Positions 34,501 to 46,516 of a DNA stretch of 64,000 bases are shown in pieces. Each line of letters opens with the position of its first letter. Positions within the stretch are counted from its first letter, which is position 1. The stretch lies in assembly GCA_037043015.1 (NCBI GenBank), contig CM073322.1:7327601-7391600 (forward strand), given 5' to 3'. This DNA comes from Bryum argenteum. Lineage: Eukaryota; Streptophyta; Bryopsida; Bryales; Bryaceae. The translations under genes and the position numbers were made by a program. A model generated the notes under the pieces. It did not search any database. It was not told where the DNA came from and saw nothing but the letters and a program-made list of their open reading frames with translations.

Positions 34501-37500
34501 TGATTCAATTGTACGTACCTGCAACCACTAAGTCGCCTTGTTAAGGAAGCTAAGATATGCCTGCTCAGTGAACCCAACTTTTGGAAATCGTTGATTCTCA
34601 CGAAACTTGAACGACTTGTTCCACCGTTCCAACCACAGAAGCTTCGAGTCGATGTCCATGGCACTGGTTGCAAAATACCACAACTTTTCCTGCGACATCT
34701 CCACCTCACGAAATGTTTCGTAATGTTCCTTTACAAGCTCGAGGAACCTATTAGTGTTGTCCGGGTGGCAAATCGGTAATTGTTTCCGCAACTCGCTCAA
34801 AGTCGTGGATTTCTTCTCTTGAACTGCCTTGTTGACCGCATCATGAATTGTTGCCGCGGTAAACTTCCCTAAACCGGAATCACGCCTGAAATCAGTGGCA
34901 GCCTTCGCTGCAGCTTGAGCAAACTCAGTCTGTAAAAAAAACAACTATTAGGAAGAGCATGAATGTTGTCAACCAGATATATAAAAATACGAATCTCACC
35001 TGATACAGGACATTGCACAAAGCATTGATCGTGAGCTTATACCAAGTCGATTTGGTCATGTTCTTGAGATTGGAGGCAGATTCTTCCTCCGGGGTGATAA
35101 TTCCTTTGAAATATGAAACGTCCTGCCGCCCAATCCTTTGCACTCGGTAAAGCTTGTGCACCAAGTTAACCCTTAAGCGGGCCGAATGTCGAAAAACGAC
35201 ATTTTGGATGACAGAAACTTTGGAGAGCCATAACTTCTTCATCCGGACTCCGTTTTGGACGAAATCGCTTGGGTTGGGTCCCAAATCAAGTCTAGTTTAT
35301 GTCATAAAAATCTTAGACCCATACAATGAAGTATGAATTAATGGCATGCATTTTAGTGACAGCAGCCTAGTTTTAGACATTTTTTCCTTTGTAAAATTTA
35401 GGGCAGTTTTCACCAAAGGGGGCCATTATTTGCACAAAGAAATTTTTCTCATGGTTTTTTTTTGTTCAAGGATGCTACTGAGATGAAGGTGAACAACATT
35501 CTAATTGGTGACTTTTTCATTGCAATAAGTCTAACGGTAGCATTTTCACTTCAAAGTGAAAATGATGAAATTATGTGATCATTTTTGAGTATTAATACAT
35601 TATGATCTCGCAATCTATGAAGCCTCATGACTCAAAATTTGACCCACATGATGTTCAATATGTCTACGACAAGATTGTACGGTTGAGATTTGGATAACAC
35701 ACTTTTGCCTCCACCTATGACAATGTTTTTGAGGATGTGTTCATTTTACTACAAATGAGTCAAACCATTTAGGGGTTAAGTTGCACGTGGGAGTTTTCAT
35801 TTCTCCTGTGGGTAGTTCAAGTATAGCATCTCAGTTGACATATATTGACATGATGTCCTACATCAAGCAACCGATACAAGATTCAATTGCAAACGAAATG
35901 GAGCAATAGACCTTGAGGACTTGAGCTTACCAATTAATCTCGTGAAGGGCAGTCAATGCTGCCATGTTATCACCTTTTAACTCCAACAAAATGCAGTCGA
36001 CTTTGAAGTGCCACGCAAGATCGTTAGATTTCTCGGCATTGATGAATGGATACCAGACTTGCAGCCGGTGGTTTCCATCCCAAACATGAAACATCTTGTT
36101 GCTAAATTTCTGAAGGTCAGGGTCAGATTGTAAGAATTTCTCAAAATCATTGTTGACCTTCACCCAATTCTCGCTCCACGATGCAATGGTCTCGGGTAAC
36201 ACATCAACCGTCTTGACTCCATCCTTGACATCGTTCTCAACGGAGACATAAAACACACCTTGGCCTTCAACATAGCCAACGTCACGAAAATGGTCCTGGA
36301 GCCGCGCGATGTCAGACTTCATTGCCGGTCTCACAACTGGAAGGCCCACCAACCGACAAAGAGGAATGCACATGCGGGATTTGTGAACCGGTTGAAAGCG
36401 CAGCTGCTGAATCTTTGAGACGCTCACCGCAGCTTCTTGTGTGACAAGCTTGTTAACCTCCTTGGCAATATCTGCTTCTGACAAGACGTCACCTGCAGTA
36501 TCACCTTCTCCACGTTCTTCGTCAGGCTCTTCGAGAGCCGGAAACTCGACTTGCGCAACGGATGAATCATGCAGTTTTGAGGCATCATTAGTCACATGCT
36601 GCTCTCCACCTGCAAAATAGTTTAAAATCAAATCAGTTCATGCTAATATTTCCATGCTAATGGCACAATCAACCTTCTGAGGATCCTAGCAATAACAATC
36701 CACAGTTGATCGCTCCAAACTCATTTGATCCCCTCGAGTCGTCCTTGAGTGCCAGGGACAGGGCTTTCGATTCCATTAGCACGACCGGCACCACTGAGAA
36801 TGTGCCGGCACCATCAAGGTCAAGTTCCGCCGGCACCACACCATCAAGGTCAAGCTTGCACCGGGACAAGCTCCGCCGGCAACACACTTGCTCGGTGGTA
36901 CGCCGCCACACTTGCTCAAGGAGTACGCCGCAACACTAGCTCGGTGGGTACGCCGCCACATTTGCACTGGGAATACGTGTTCAGTTGCCACCAGAGAAGC
37001 ATCCGCCGGCGAAGATCATGGTCTGCCGGCACCATACATGCTCGGGGGGTACGCCGCTACACTTGTTCGGGGGTACGCCGCCACACTTGCTCGGATGAGT
37101 ACGCCTCCACACTCGGTCGGGGAGAATTCCGCCACTCCTGCTCGAAGGGTGCGCCGGCACCAGTACGTGATCAGCTACCTCCATCGAAGCATCCGCCGGC
37201 GACGAGCATGGTCTGCCGGCACCACACATGCTCGGGAGGTACGCCGCTACACTTGCTCGCGGGTACGCCGCCACACTTGCTCGGGTGAGTACGCCTCCAC
37301 ACTCGGTCGGGGAGAATTCCGCCACACCTGCTCGAAGGGTACGCCGGCACCGGTACGTGATCAGCTACCTCCATCGAAGCATCCGCCGGCGACGAGCATG
37401 GTCTGACGGCACCACATTTGCCCGGGGGGTACGTGTTCAGCTGCCTCCAGAGAAGCATCCGCCGGCGACGAGCATGGTCTGACGGCACCACACTTGCTCG

Positions 37501-40500
37501 AGGGGGTACGGAGCCACACTTGTTCGGCGTGTAAGCCGCAACACCTTCTCGGTGGGGTAAGCCTGTATTCAGCTGCGCAGAAGATGATCCGCCGCGACGA
37601 GGCCGTGGTCCTTTGGACGAGAATGAGATCCACCGGCACGGCAACGACTGATTGAAAGGGCGCTCGCTGGCACCAGGGCTTGTGGTGCCGGCACCACATC
37701 TTCCTCCAGGGAGGTACGCCGGCAATGTATCACGTTTTGCCGCCTCCACCAGGGGGGTCACCGGCATTGTGACTGGTGCACCCGAGTCAAGGTAAGCATC
37801 CGCCGGCACCGGAGCATGGTATGCCGGGGGTTGAAAGAGGTTCAGCCTAGGCAACATGAGCATCCGCCGGTTTGGGAGATTGGTATGACGGCACCGGAGA
37901 GGGCACTGCCGGCACCGGAGGAGCTACTGCCGGCACCGGTGGAGGGACTGCTGGCACCGGAGGGGGTACTGCCGGATCCGGAGGGGGTACTGCCGGCACC
38001 TAAGGAGGTACTGCCGGCACCGGAGAGGGCACTGCCGGCACCGCAGGAGGTACTGCCGGCACCGGTGGAGGGACTGCCGGCACCGGAGGGGGTACTGCCG
38101 GCTCCGGAGGGGGTACTGCCGGCACCTAAGGAGATACTGCCGGCACCGGAGGGGTTACTGCCGGCACCGGAGGGGGTACTGCCGGAACCGGAGGGGTACT
38201 GCCGGCACAGGAGGAGGAACTGCCGGCTCCGGGCCATGGTCTGCCGGCACCGGGCAGTACTTCAATACAAAGATTCGCCGACACAGTGATCGTGTATGCC
38301 GGCACCAGAAGGTGATCTGGGTCGAGAAAGTCATACTCCATTTTGACGCAGCCGCCAGTACATGTCGTTGAAATCCTCACCCCAGCGGAGTTCGAGTGTT
38401 GTCGTCTACCCCTGCCGGCCCCAAACGTGGATTCTGGAGCGAGACACTTACATCTTTGCTCAAGAAAAGTGTCTAGCTTACATTAGACTATGCTGCTGCT
38501 CGCTTGGATGGGGTGCCGAATACCTGCTTCTCCTAAGATTTCTCCTGCACCTAGTAGCTGAAGATGTGCGAGCATCTCACCCAGCCGGTCCCAGCATGAC
38601 TATAAAATTCACAAGAGATGATTGCACATTCTCACCCAGCCGGTCCCAGAAGAGAGAATAGAAACCGTGCTGCGGCTACATTGTGACCTCGCACCAAGAG
38701 AGAGGGACCTGATCGCACCATCCGGTATCACCCGCATTTGTCTGCCGGCACCAGATGGTAACGAGGCAGAAGCCTTAAAACTTGTCATCACTGCATTCCA
38801 GAAAAAAATCCACACCTCCAAATATTAGCAGTGACTCACTTAGATCAGAATGTCCTAGAAAATCTATGATCCTTGTCCGCACATGACGCCAAAATCATGC
38901 TTTCTTACGAATGTGCAAACAAATAAAAAAAACTCACATTGTCCTCACCTTATGAAGCCAATCCAAATGCCGCCAATATGTCGTTGAAATCTTCACCCCA
39001 GCGGAGTATGAGTGTTGGCTTCAGCCCCTGCCGGCCCCGAACGTGGATTCATGAGCTTGACACTCACTTTCTTCCTCAAGAAAAGTGTCTTGCTTCCGTT
39101 TGATTCTGCTGCTGCTCCCTTGGATGGGGTGCCGAATACCTCCTTCTCCTCAGCGAGCATCTACCCAGCCGGTCCAAGCCCGACCTAGAAGAGTGAATTG
39201 TAATCTTCACCCAGCGGAGTTTGAGTGCTGGCTTCAGCCCCTGCCGGCCCCGAACGTGGAATCATGAGCATGACACTCACTTTCTTCGTCAAGAAAAGTG
39301 TCTTGCTTCCGTTTGATTCCTCTGCTGCTCGCTTGCATGGGGTGCCGAATACCTCCTTCTCCTCAGCGAGCATCTACCCAGCCGGTCCAAGCCCGACCTT
39401 GAAGAGTGAACTGTAAAGCTGCCAATCTCGTTGACACTCCAACACAACTCAAGCGCATTATTAATGCTCATGGAGCGGCTCTCGAAGTTGGTTTCGTCAT
39501 GCTGCCCTCGTCGAATCACGAGCCCATCCCGAACAGACTCCAGCAGTGGAATTCGAAACATTCATATTACTTCACTGAAATGGTATTACATTCAACATTT
39601 GCAAAGCTGTGAAGTGGTATTACCTGTGCTTGTCGTTGCCGTGTCCGTGCGTGGCGTTCCCGTAGTAGCATTGGGATAAACCTCAATGCAAGCCTCGTCT
39701 CCGGATAGGTTGGGCGATTCGGGCGATGAATTTCCACCCGCAGAATTCTCTGACAGCGGAGGATCTTCATTTGCCAGTGATCTCTGAGTCATGGCTGCAC
39801 CTACAAAGACATCAACAGTATCGCAAGTAAATCGCGATTCCAAGGTGCAATATCAACTGTCAGATAGTCCACTCCAGATCACCATTCCCGGCCATGGCCA
39901 TAGCATCCAAATTCCAAATCCTGAGCAAGGCAATGAATCGAATGCAAGTAAAAGATCGCTGCGATGGCGGCATCAGCGGCAGCCTGAAGCTTCAAAGCAT
40001 TTGCCAGGTGCCGAATCAGAGCGACCAGAATGTGATAACTTCAGATTGACCGTTCTCAGACAAGCTATGGCCTTCGTTCTCGTCGCTATGGCCTTCGTCG
40101 ATTGATCGGTTGAAGATCTCAATTTCCATCACACGAATCGGTTCAAATTGAAATTCTAAGTATCTGGGCAAGAATCCCGACCGAAGTCGGTGGCGGCAGA
40201 GCAGGATCAGCGAGCATCCCGACCGAGGTCGGTGGCGGCGTAGCAGGTGGAGCAAGCATCACAACCGAAGTCGGTGGCGGTGAACAAGAATGAGCAAGCA
40301 TCCCGACCGAAGTCGGTGGCGGCGTACCAGGATGAGCGTCTTGCGCAGTCTGTGCAGATTGAATCGTTCAACTAGGGACCTCGATGCGCAGTGACAAAGC
40401 ACCAGCTTCAATGAGCGGCGAAGGTGCTGGCGTGAAGATCCGGCGGAGCAGCGGAGGTGCTAGCGTGATGATCCGGCGGAGGTGCGGGACGGCGGAGGTG

Positions 40501-41577
40501 ATGGAATGATGGCGCAGGACAGTGGCTCGGTGCGGGACGGCGGCTAAGGGAAGCAGGATGCTTCTCGACAAAACGTGGATAGGGTTGAGCTGCAACTGAG
40601 CGGTGGCATCGCGGTGACTGAGCGGTGTCTGAGCGGTGGCTGAGCGGTGACACACTTGTGCCGCAATATCAGGTGATCGGTGACTCAGTTGTGCCGCAGG
40701 AACGGGTCATCGGTGACTCAGTTCAGCTGTGACTCAGTTGTGCCGCAGTTAAAAGGTTCAGGTCGCTCTTCGCCGTTGGCTCAATTGTGCCGCAACAGTA
40801 ACAATGGCGCGACAAAATCTAGAGGTACTATCGATGGAGCGAAAATGAAAAAAAAAAAGGGCACAATACCATTGACATCAGATGGACAGGCTACATGGAA
40901 GTGCGTTAGGGCTTCGAAGAAAGATACGGCGTAAGGCTTCGGAGATCGATGGACACTCCAAATAGCGACAAGTAGGGGACACGCAATTACCTACCACTAC
41001 CACATTGACATTGCCTAAAGCTTTGAATTGCTTCACGAAAATACTTAGACCTTTGCATTCATAGCATTGACATCAACCATTTCTTGTAGTTGAATCAATT
41101 AACATACTGCATATCAATCACCAATTAAGTCTCACCTTGATCATCTTCGTCGTCGCTGTCATCGCTTATGTCTTTTTGGTTCTCCGAGTTGAGGTCGTCC
41201 TCAACCAGTTCTTCATTTTCCTACATATCGAAAAGAAAATGAGCTTACGGATTCCAACACAATTCCTCAAGACTACCAAAAAGGGAACAACTTGCCTGAT
41301 TCTTGCGCCTGGTGTACGTGGTATGAGCGCGCCCCATAGAGACCTTCCTTGCCTCTGCAATTTGTGAATCACATCCAACGTTCTCTAATATTGGGAATAA
41401 TGCTTTTGCTGTATCGCCGATATCGCTGGATCGCTTGCGACTACCTCTCTCCTTCATCTGCGTGGCACTAGACTTTTTTTTAGAGAAATACAAACGACCT
41501 CCTGCTATCCTTTTCTTTCGTCTCTTACTTCTAGCACTTCTGCTATTTTGATTGTGCTCAGCTCGACTTTGCGGCAT
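31582..41577 (-). CDS. ParB-like plus beta-class DNA methyltransferase-like protein
   Basis: The eleven-exon model is 41577-41296, 41220-41136, 39800-39624, 36609-35931, 35135-35000, 34929-34519, 34416-33367, 33272-32922, 32417-32135, 32058-31867 and 31778-31582. All joins keep phase and give 3843 nt, about 1280 codons. One in-frame TAG (34530-34528, codon 587) interrupts it. The first intron uses a GC donor (CAG|GCAAGT). The N-terminal part is basic then acidic. A ParB-like motif DGNHR lies near residue 359. Around residues 960-970 is VDLMLADYPDG, in the place of the methyltransferase DPPY motif. Further on are KPLIYGMCPEKG, VMDFGTATGTS (SAM-binding motif I) and NILALEGDREIF. Catalytic motif before SAM motif is the beta-class order. 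The predicted role is DNA adenine-N6 or cytosine-N4 methylation, but DYPD instead of DPPY makes activity uncertain. Confidence 0.72.
32455..32790. repeat. intronic GCCGGCACC-type repeats (intron 8)
   Basis: The intron between exons ending at 32922 and starting at 32417 holds about ten GTCTGCCGGCACC or CTGCCGGCGCC words at irregular spacing. The open frames on both strands here are repeat artefacts. Confidence 0.8.
36770..38260. repeat. 190-bp and 21-bp GCCGGC minisatellites in intron 3
   Basis: At 36996-37185 and 37186-37375 two units of exactly 190 bp repeat (start GAAGCATCCGCCGGCG), followed by a shorter copy at 37376-37451 and another at 37452. Then about 37900-38230 is a 21-bp array (GGTACTGCCGGCACCGGAGG) of around 15 copies with variants. 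Both lie in the 3-kb intron between exons ending 39624 and starting 36609. Long open frames here (runs of Gly-Ala-Gly-Ser or Pro-Ala-Pro) simply read the repeat. Confidence 0.9.
38377..39415. repeat. about 213-bp repeat units in intron 3
   Basis: Units starting CTTCACCCCAGCGGAGT at about 38993 and CTTCACCCAGCGGAGT at about 39206 are near-identical over 200 bp (CCTGCCGGCCCCGAACGTGG, AAGAAAAGTGTCTTGC, GGGGTGCCGAATACC). A diverged third unit starts at about 38377. They do not overlap the mapped exons. Confidence 0.85.
40165..40340. repeat. about 43-bp tandem repeat in intron 2
   Basis: Four units carry CCGACCGAAGTCGGTGGCGG (or near variants) at about 40170, 40215, 40258 and 40298. CGACCGAAGTCGG contains a short palindrome. 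A further run of GAGCGGTG and TGACTCAGTTGTGCCGCA words follows at 40600-40760. No gene is supported in this intron. Confidence 0.8.
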
Positions 41578-42009
41578 CACTGGGACATACCTTGGAGACC
41601 TAGAATGCCACAAGAAATTGCGATCTATGTTTAGATTACCAACACCTTACCCTGAGAAAGCTGACAGTGCTTAATCAAGAGGCATAGTACCATGCACGTT
41701 TGTCATAGATAACGACGCAGTAACATCCATTACTGACCACTCTGTCCTCTGCCTATACCGTCGGCTCTGACAGCATCCACTAACCATCACTAATTACATC
41801 TTTTAAGTGGCCACCCTTTCTTAATTATCGTCATTTTTGGAGTATTGCTTCTGGCGGCTTTTTTTGCTTAAATGTCTGTGTCAACTAAGAACGTAATTTA
41901 AATGTGACGGATACTCTGAATTTTGAATTCTAAGCGTTGTTTTCTACATCGAAAGCAACTAACTTGTCTTCATATTTGGCTTCATCTGGTTATGAAAGCC
42001 TTTTCTCTG
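41578..42009. promoter_or_regulatory. divergent promoter region of putative element C
   Basis: About 430 bp separate the methyltransferase start (41577, minus) and the first plausible start of the SWIM transposase gene (42010, plus), so this must hold both promoters. No clear TATA box or operator-like repeat was recognised by eye. Confidence 0.45.
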
Positions 42010-43474
42010 ATGGCAACTATCCGAGTGGATGCTGGGGGAGCCCCTTTGTGTGTGCTACCTCAATCTGATGGTCGAATCGTCGTGAGTGCTAGAATGTTGT
42101 CTTCAAAGTTTAAATTGGGTTTAGATTCGCTCTTTCTAGAGGAAGAAGTCATGGATGATGACGGGAATCTCTCATACACTGTGCACATTGAGCCATCCGT
42201 GGGTGAGGATGTAGTGTGGATACTATAGTCTTTGCAGTATCGTGTTCTCGGCGTTGTCAAACCTTCACAACCGGCAGTAGCGACCTCAGCGTCCGAGTGC
42301 GAGATTCTTCCATCTAGTGCAAAATTGAATCCACTCACGAAATGCGATGAGAGTGATGTACAGTCCGGTAGGGAGACCAATGCGCCTGCTTCCCACAATT
42401 CTGTGTTACCTCCAAATCCTCAGTCAACCTCATTAGCTCCGTCTCTCTCGAGGTCCGAGAGTTTTAATAGGAAGCCTCCGCTTCCACCATCCAATGGTGA
42501 CCCCGTTAGCGCTGTCACATGCATCCGCAAACTGCAGTACAGAAAAGGCGCGAAGAGTGAACTTAGCAAGATAGAGTTGAATACGTTTCAGTACTCCTTC
42601 GTCCAGTATTTGCCGGCCCTGTATGATGGCAACCAACTTTTTGAGTTTCCACCGCCTGCTCATGATACCAAGATGGGCTCTGCCAAAAAACTGTCGGGTA
42701 TGGCAAAACATCACGATGGTCATATATGGTGCAATCTGCACACTCGTAACATTCAGAATGATCATGGATTAATCTTTCGCACGGCTTATTGTGCTGGTCA
42801 TTTACGTTGTGAGAATGCAGAGTGTGGATATCTTCAAAGAGAGAGTTGAGAGGATGCGGTCAATGAAAAGCTTTGGGATGGCTTTGTCAAGAAGCCGTTT
42901 CTTGGAAAATGCCCTCAGTCCGAGTCAACCCTCATGTGCGCGATTTGCAAGGAACCAGCGACTTGTATTCAAACATGCTCTGCATTGATGTACTACGTCA
43001 CGGGAGATACTAATACGACCAGAGCTTGTATTCACGCCGGACACCATAATCACCCAGTGGGCCGTGGTACATGTAGTGAGTCTCTAGATCTCCGCGATCA
43101 CTTATTACAGGGAGCACTTGAGAGAACACCGAAGGCGTCTCCATCTGCGATTGCATTGTCTGCAAGTTCTGAGTTCCTTGGAGATTACCTTTTAAAGAAG
43201 AATGGGGAGACACAATCCGTCTTAACGGATACGGAATTGCAGGAAGTCATGTTCAAGTTTGAGAGTTTCACGAGTCCCACAATTCGGCACAGCGTTTCGC
43301 ATTTTAGAAGGATGGGAAAAAAGGGCATAATTGACGGAGTCTGCGAGTTGAGAGGCACTTCACGGTGGCCCTATGTGCAGGAGAACAGATTTCCCGGCCA
43401 AGGAAGTAAAACAGACAAGGTGTTCGTGTTCAAAATGTCTGAGCTTGGACCTGGATCGGGCGTTGATCTCGTCA

Positions 43475-43493
43475 GACGAATGCAGGGATGTCA
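43475..43493 (+). repeat. hAT left target duplication and inverted repeat
   Basis: GACGAATG (43475-43482) is followed by CAGGGATGTCA (43483-43493). A CCGGACGTC/GGACGTCCGTCCGG palindromic cluster follows at 43496-43541. Confidence 0.92.
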
Positions 43494-43634
43494 ATCCGGA
43501 CGTCTTTTGGGTTTTTTTGGTCGGACGGACGTCCGTCCGGGGGGTAAATCGGAATTACTATGCATGTAGTAAATTTTTTAACCGTCAGATCGTATTGAAA
43601 ATCGCATCGTAGATGTTCAAATAGTGTTGTGAGG

Positions 43635-44060
43635 GTAGGTGATTACCGTTGGATTGAATCGGGCGGCCCTGGACCGTCCGATTGGCCTTGCCGACCGACC
43701 GGTCGACGCCGTCGGATCGGTCGCTTGATCGACCGCCGGCCGTCCCGACGGTCAGCGGGTTGGTCGGCCGTCGGATGGGCCCGGTCGGTGTCGGCCGTCC
43801 GACGGTCGCTGATCGGCGTCGGCCGACCGATCGGTCGCGCTCTCCGTTGGCGGTCGATCGGCGATCGGCCGACCGACGGCGGTCGGCAGGGGTCCGTCGA
43901 CGGCTCGGTCGCGTCGTTGTTGATCGCTGCGCCGGTCGGCGCCGGCCGTCCGACGGCTCGGCCGACGGTCGATCGGCCATGGTTGTTTGGGTCGGGCGAT
44001 CGGCCATCGGCCGTCCGATTTAGGTCGCCGGTCGGCCATGAGACCGCGGCCTATATAAGG
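43635..44060 (+). promoter_or_regulatory. GC-rich block and TATA box upstream of the kinase-like gene
   Basis: About 400 bp is built almost wholly of CCGACCG, CGGTCGG and GGCCGTC words. It ends in CTATATAAGG (TATA-like, 44051-44060), about 160 bp before the ATG at 44221. The same block type precedes the other element genes. Confidence 0.6.
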
Positions 44061-44220
44061 CCGACCGGCCTCCACTCTCCCACTTCTTTCCTTCGTTATC
44101 GAGTGCGGAGTAGTTTGTAGGTTGGAAATTTTTAATTTTCATCCACTGGCTCCTTATCCTGCGGAGGAAAGAAGTCTTTTCATTTGTAAGGGGGGAGATT
44201 TTGCTTTTTTTTTCACAAAG

Positions 44221-45719
44221 ATGCCCAAACATGGGGCTGGCGGTAGTGGGGGGAATCGAGGCCGGAGACCAAGGGTTCATAGACATTTGGAGAAGTGGGA
44301 GCACCCATCCAATAAGTGCAAGAACTTTCTTCGGGAGAATGTAATCGTGCGATTTTATGAGGCTAACAGTCTTCCACGTTTGTTTAGCAAATACGTGAGA
44401 TACAAAGAGGAAGTCAGGGCCAAATTCAAGGACGACATGATGGACCTCATGATGGAAGCGCTCCAAGATCCAAAGTGTGGAGAACGGAGACCGATAAGCG
44501 TGGTTTTACGGACCGGATGGAGGATAGATTAATTGATGCTATCCGGAATCTTTGTCGCCATATTGAAGAGGTATGAGAGAACCACTCGAGCGGGTGATGA
44601 GGAGTTCAGGGATGTGGTATTGAGGGCGGAGGCTTTTCAAGAAACGATGAGGCCATATTCCAATAATGCAAACCGGGTTGGTTCCATAGGATGGTGGCGC
44701 ACGGAACAAGGAAGGTTAATGGAGCTGGTTCGTCACGAATAATTTGGTAGTAATTCCTATGACGGCCCGTATCATCGAGCTTGAGAAGAGGACTCTAAGG
44801 GGAGGATACGGCACAATTTCCAAAGTTCACATAAGAGGGTTGCGGGTATTGAAGAGTTTTGGGAATTTCTTTGCGCAAAGACTCCCATCCATGCTTTGTG
44901 ACACGACCGGACTTGGCTAAGGTGGAGCATCGAGAATGGCGCTTCTTTGTGAGGATACAACATCCCGGTGTTATTCGTTTTATAGCCATTCATGCAAATA
45001 AATTCCAAGGCTATACGTATTGGTGGAATGGCGGCACGATTCGATCGATGTTGGCTCTTGATGCAAGATATGGAGATGATGTTCATGGAGAGATCGGACT
45101 CTCACCTCATTCTGATGATGAGCTTATTCGAGCTTGGCAGTTGGTCCGGTTCCGCAAAAAACGAACAGAGCTTGCTTGGGCTTTAGTGCATATCATGTGT
45201 GAAGTCCACCGGTTGAACTACCTCCACAACGATGTGTCTCCAGAGAACATACTTCTTCACTTCCCTCAAGATGAATCACGCGTGTATATTGGAGTATGTG
45301 ATTGGGGGCTAAGTACGAGCATGGATGATAAAATGAGGTCCCTGTATACGTTTACAAAACCTCAAGAGCGAATTGATACTCTACAAGCACGATATTGGGT
45401 AGATCCTCGGGTGGCGTACTTGTACAAACGGAGTGATGACATTCACATTATTCCCGTTCTTGATTGCGCTTCGGAGGAGTTTGCTACGGCACGAATAACA
45501 CAACGCATCCTCAAGAAGAGCATGTCGAAGGCCTACGAGAATTGCCAAAGTACAACGGGGCCTGACTGGTGGTGCAATCAAGACTTGGCAAATGCTTTTG
45601 ACCAATACTTGGAGATGGTGGCTGATGCAAAGTATACGTTGACCCACGTTGTCAACCGCTTCATGGAATCATTCCATTGGCCGGTGCCAAATGATCATTA
45701 TCGCACCAAGTATGATTAG
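44221..45719 (+). pseudogene. protein kinase-like gene carried by the hAT element
   Basis: The start ATG is 44221 (MPKHGAGGSGGNRGRR). The upstream part (44221-44850) is readable only with several frame changes. It includes a coiled, basic region (FKDDMMDLMMEALQDP), RYERTTRAGDEEFRDVV, and a glycine-rich loop-like GGYGTISKVHIRGL. From 44859 a clean 286-codon frame covers the rest of a kinase fold: WRFFVRIQHPGVIRF, CEVHRLNYLHNDVSPENILL, and VCDWGLS. HND-V-S-P-E-N replaces the usual HRD-x-K-P-E-N and DWG replaces DFG; the catalytic Asp and Asn are kept, the loop Lys is Ser. Kinases with an HxDxSPxN loop are known. Activity of this copy is doubtful because the N-lobe frame is broken. It is not expected in a minimal hAT element. 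Confidence 0.6.
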
Positions 45720-46516
45720 CAAATTAGTTATGCGCATTTCTTTTAGTTCTTCCGGCTTTATTAGAGTTTTAGATTCTTCATTGAAGTTCTGATGTAGATG
45801 TAGGCAAATTTTTTGTAGTAAAGTGTATTACATGCCTTCTATGTGTATCGGCTTCAAGTACATTCTTATTTATATATACCTTGCACCAATGACTTCTTCT
45901 CCATTGTTTGTTATTTTATTTTATTACTTCTTACCTTCAATAGAAATATCTCCAAATCTTCATGAACAATATTTGAGAATGTATAATGAATTGTGGAACT
46001 TCTTCATTACATCAACCTTGCGTAGTTGCGATATTAATGGTTTGTCCGAAGTCAGCTCAAGCATAATATGACTTTTCTTACATATGCTTTTTTTTTGAAT
46101 GAATTGATGAACATATTATATGTTAGGTGAGAGTGTGAGACTGTGAAAAAAGGCTTAAAGCCAAACAGAAGAAATTATTACCACCAAGTGAACTTATAGT
46201 ATAAAATACAAAGACATTGCCATAAAATCCTTGAAATAACAAATTACATAGTATATTAATATAGAACGATATAGTCCGATATTGGATAATCCATTCATAA
46301 ACAAAATATGGATTTCTGTATCCTCAAAATTGGCCCCTAGCAAGGCGAGAATGGTGTAGACATTATCCGCTGCCAAAAACTACATAACCTTCACTACAAT
46401 GACACTATGTATGATGATTTGTCATTCTTAATCCGATTCTTCATCATCGTCTTTACGACTTGGCGCAGTAATAAGAAGGTGGTCCTCGAGAAGATTCTCC
46501 AAACAAGTACGTTTGC
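45720..46516. other. spacer between convergent hAT genes
   Basis: AT-rich text that should hold the 3-prime ends of the kinase-like gene (+) and the next gene (-). No supported open frame or repeat array is visible. Confidence 0.5.

Noticed and set aside
37842..38289. Long open frames reading Pro-Ala-Pro-Glu or Gly-Ala-Gly-Ser repeats
   Set aside because: They read a 21-bp minisatellite in several frames and lie inside a phase-correct intron of the methyltransferase gene.
39406..39612. Possible extra exon (either strand) at 39.4-39.6 kb
   Set aside because: Both strands are open for about 60 codons, but exon 39800-39624 joins 36609 in phase without it, so it is not needed.
43585..44120. Several Arg/Asp/Pro-rich open frames in both strands
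   Set aside because: The GC-rich CCGACCGG block is open in many frames by composition alone; the same happens at 47.8, 50.6, 52.7 and 60.1 kb.
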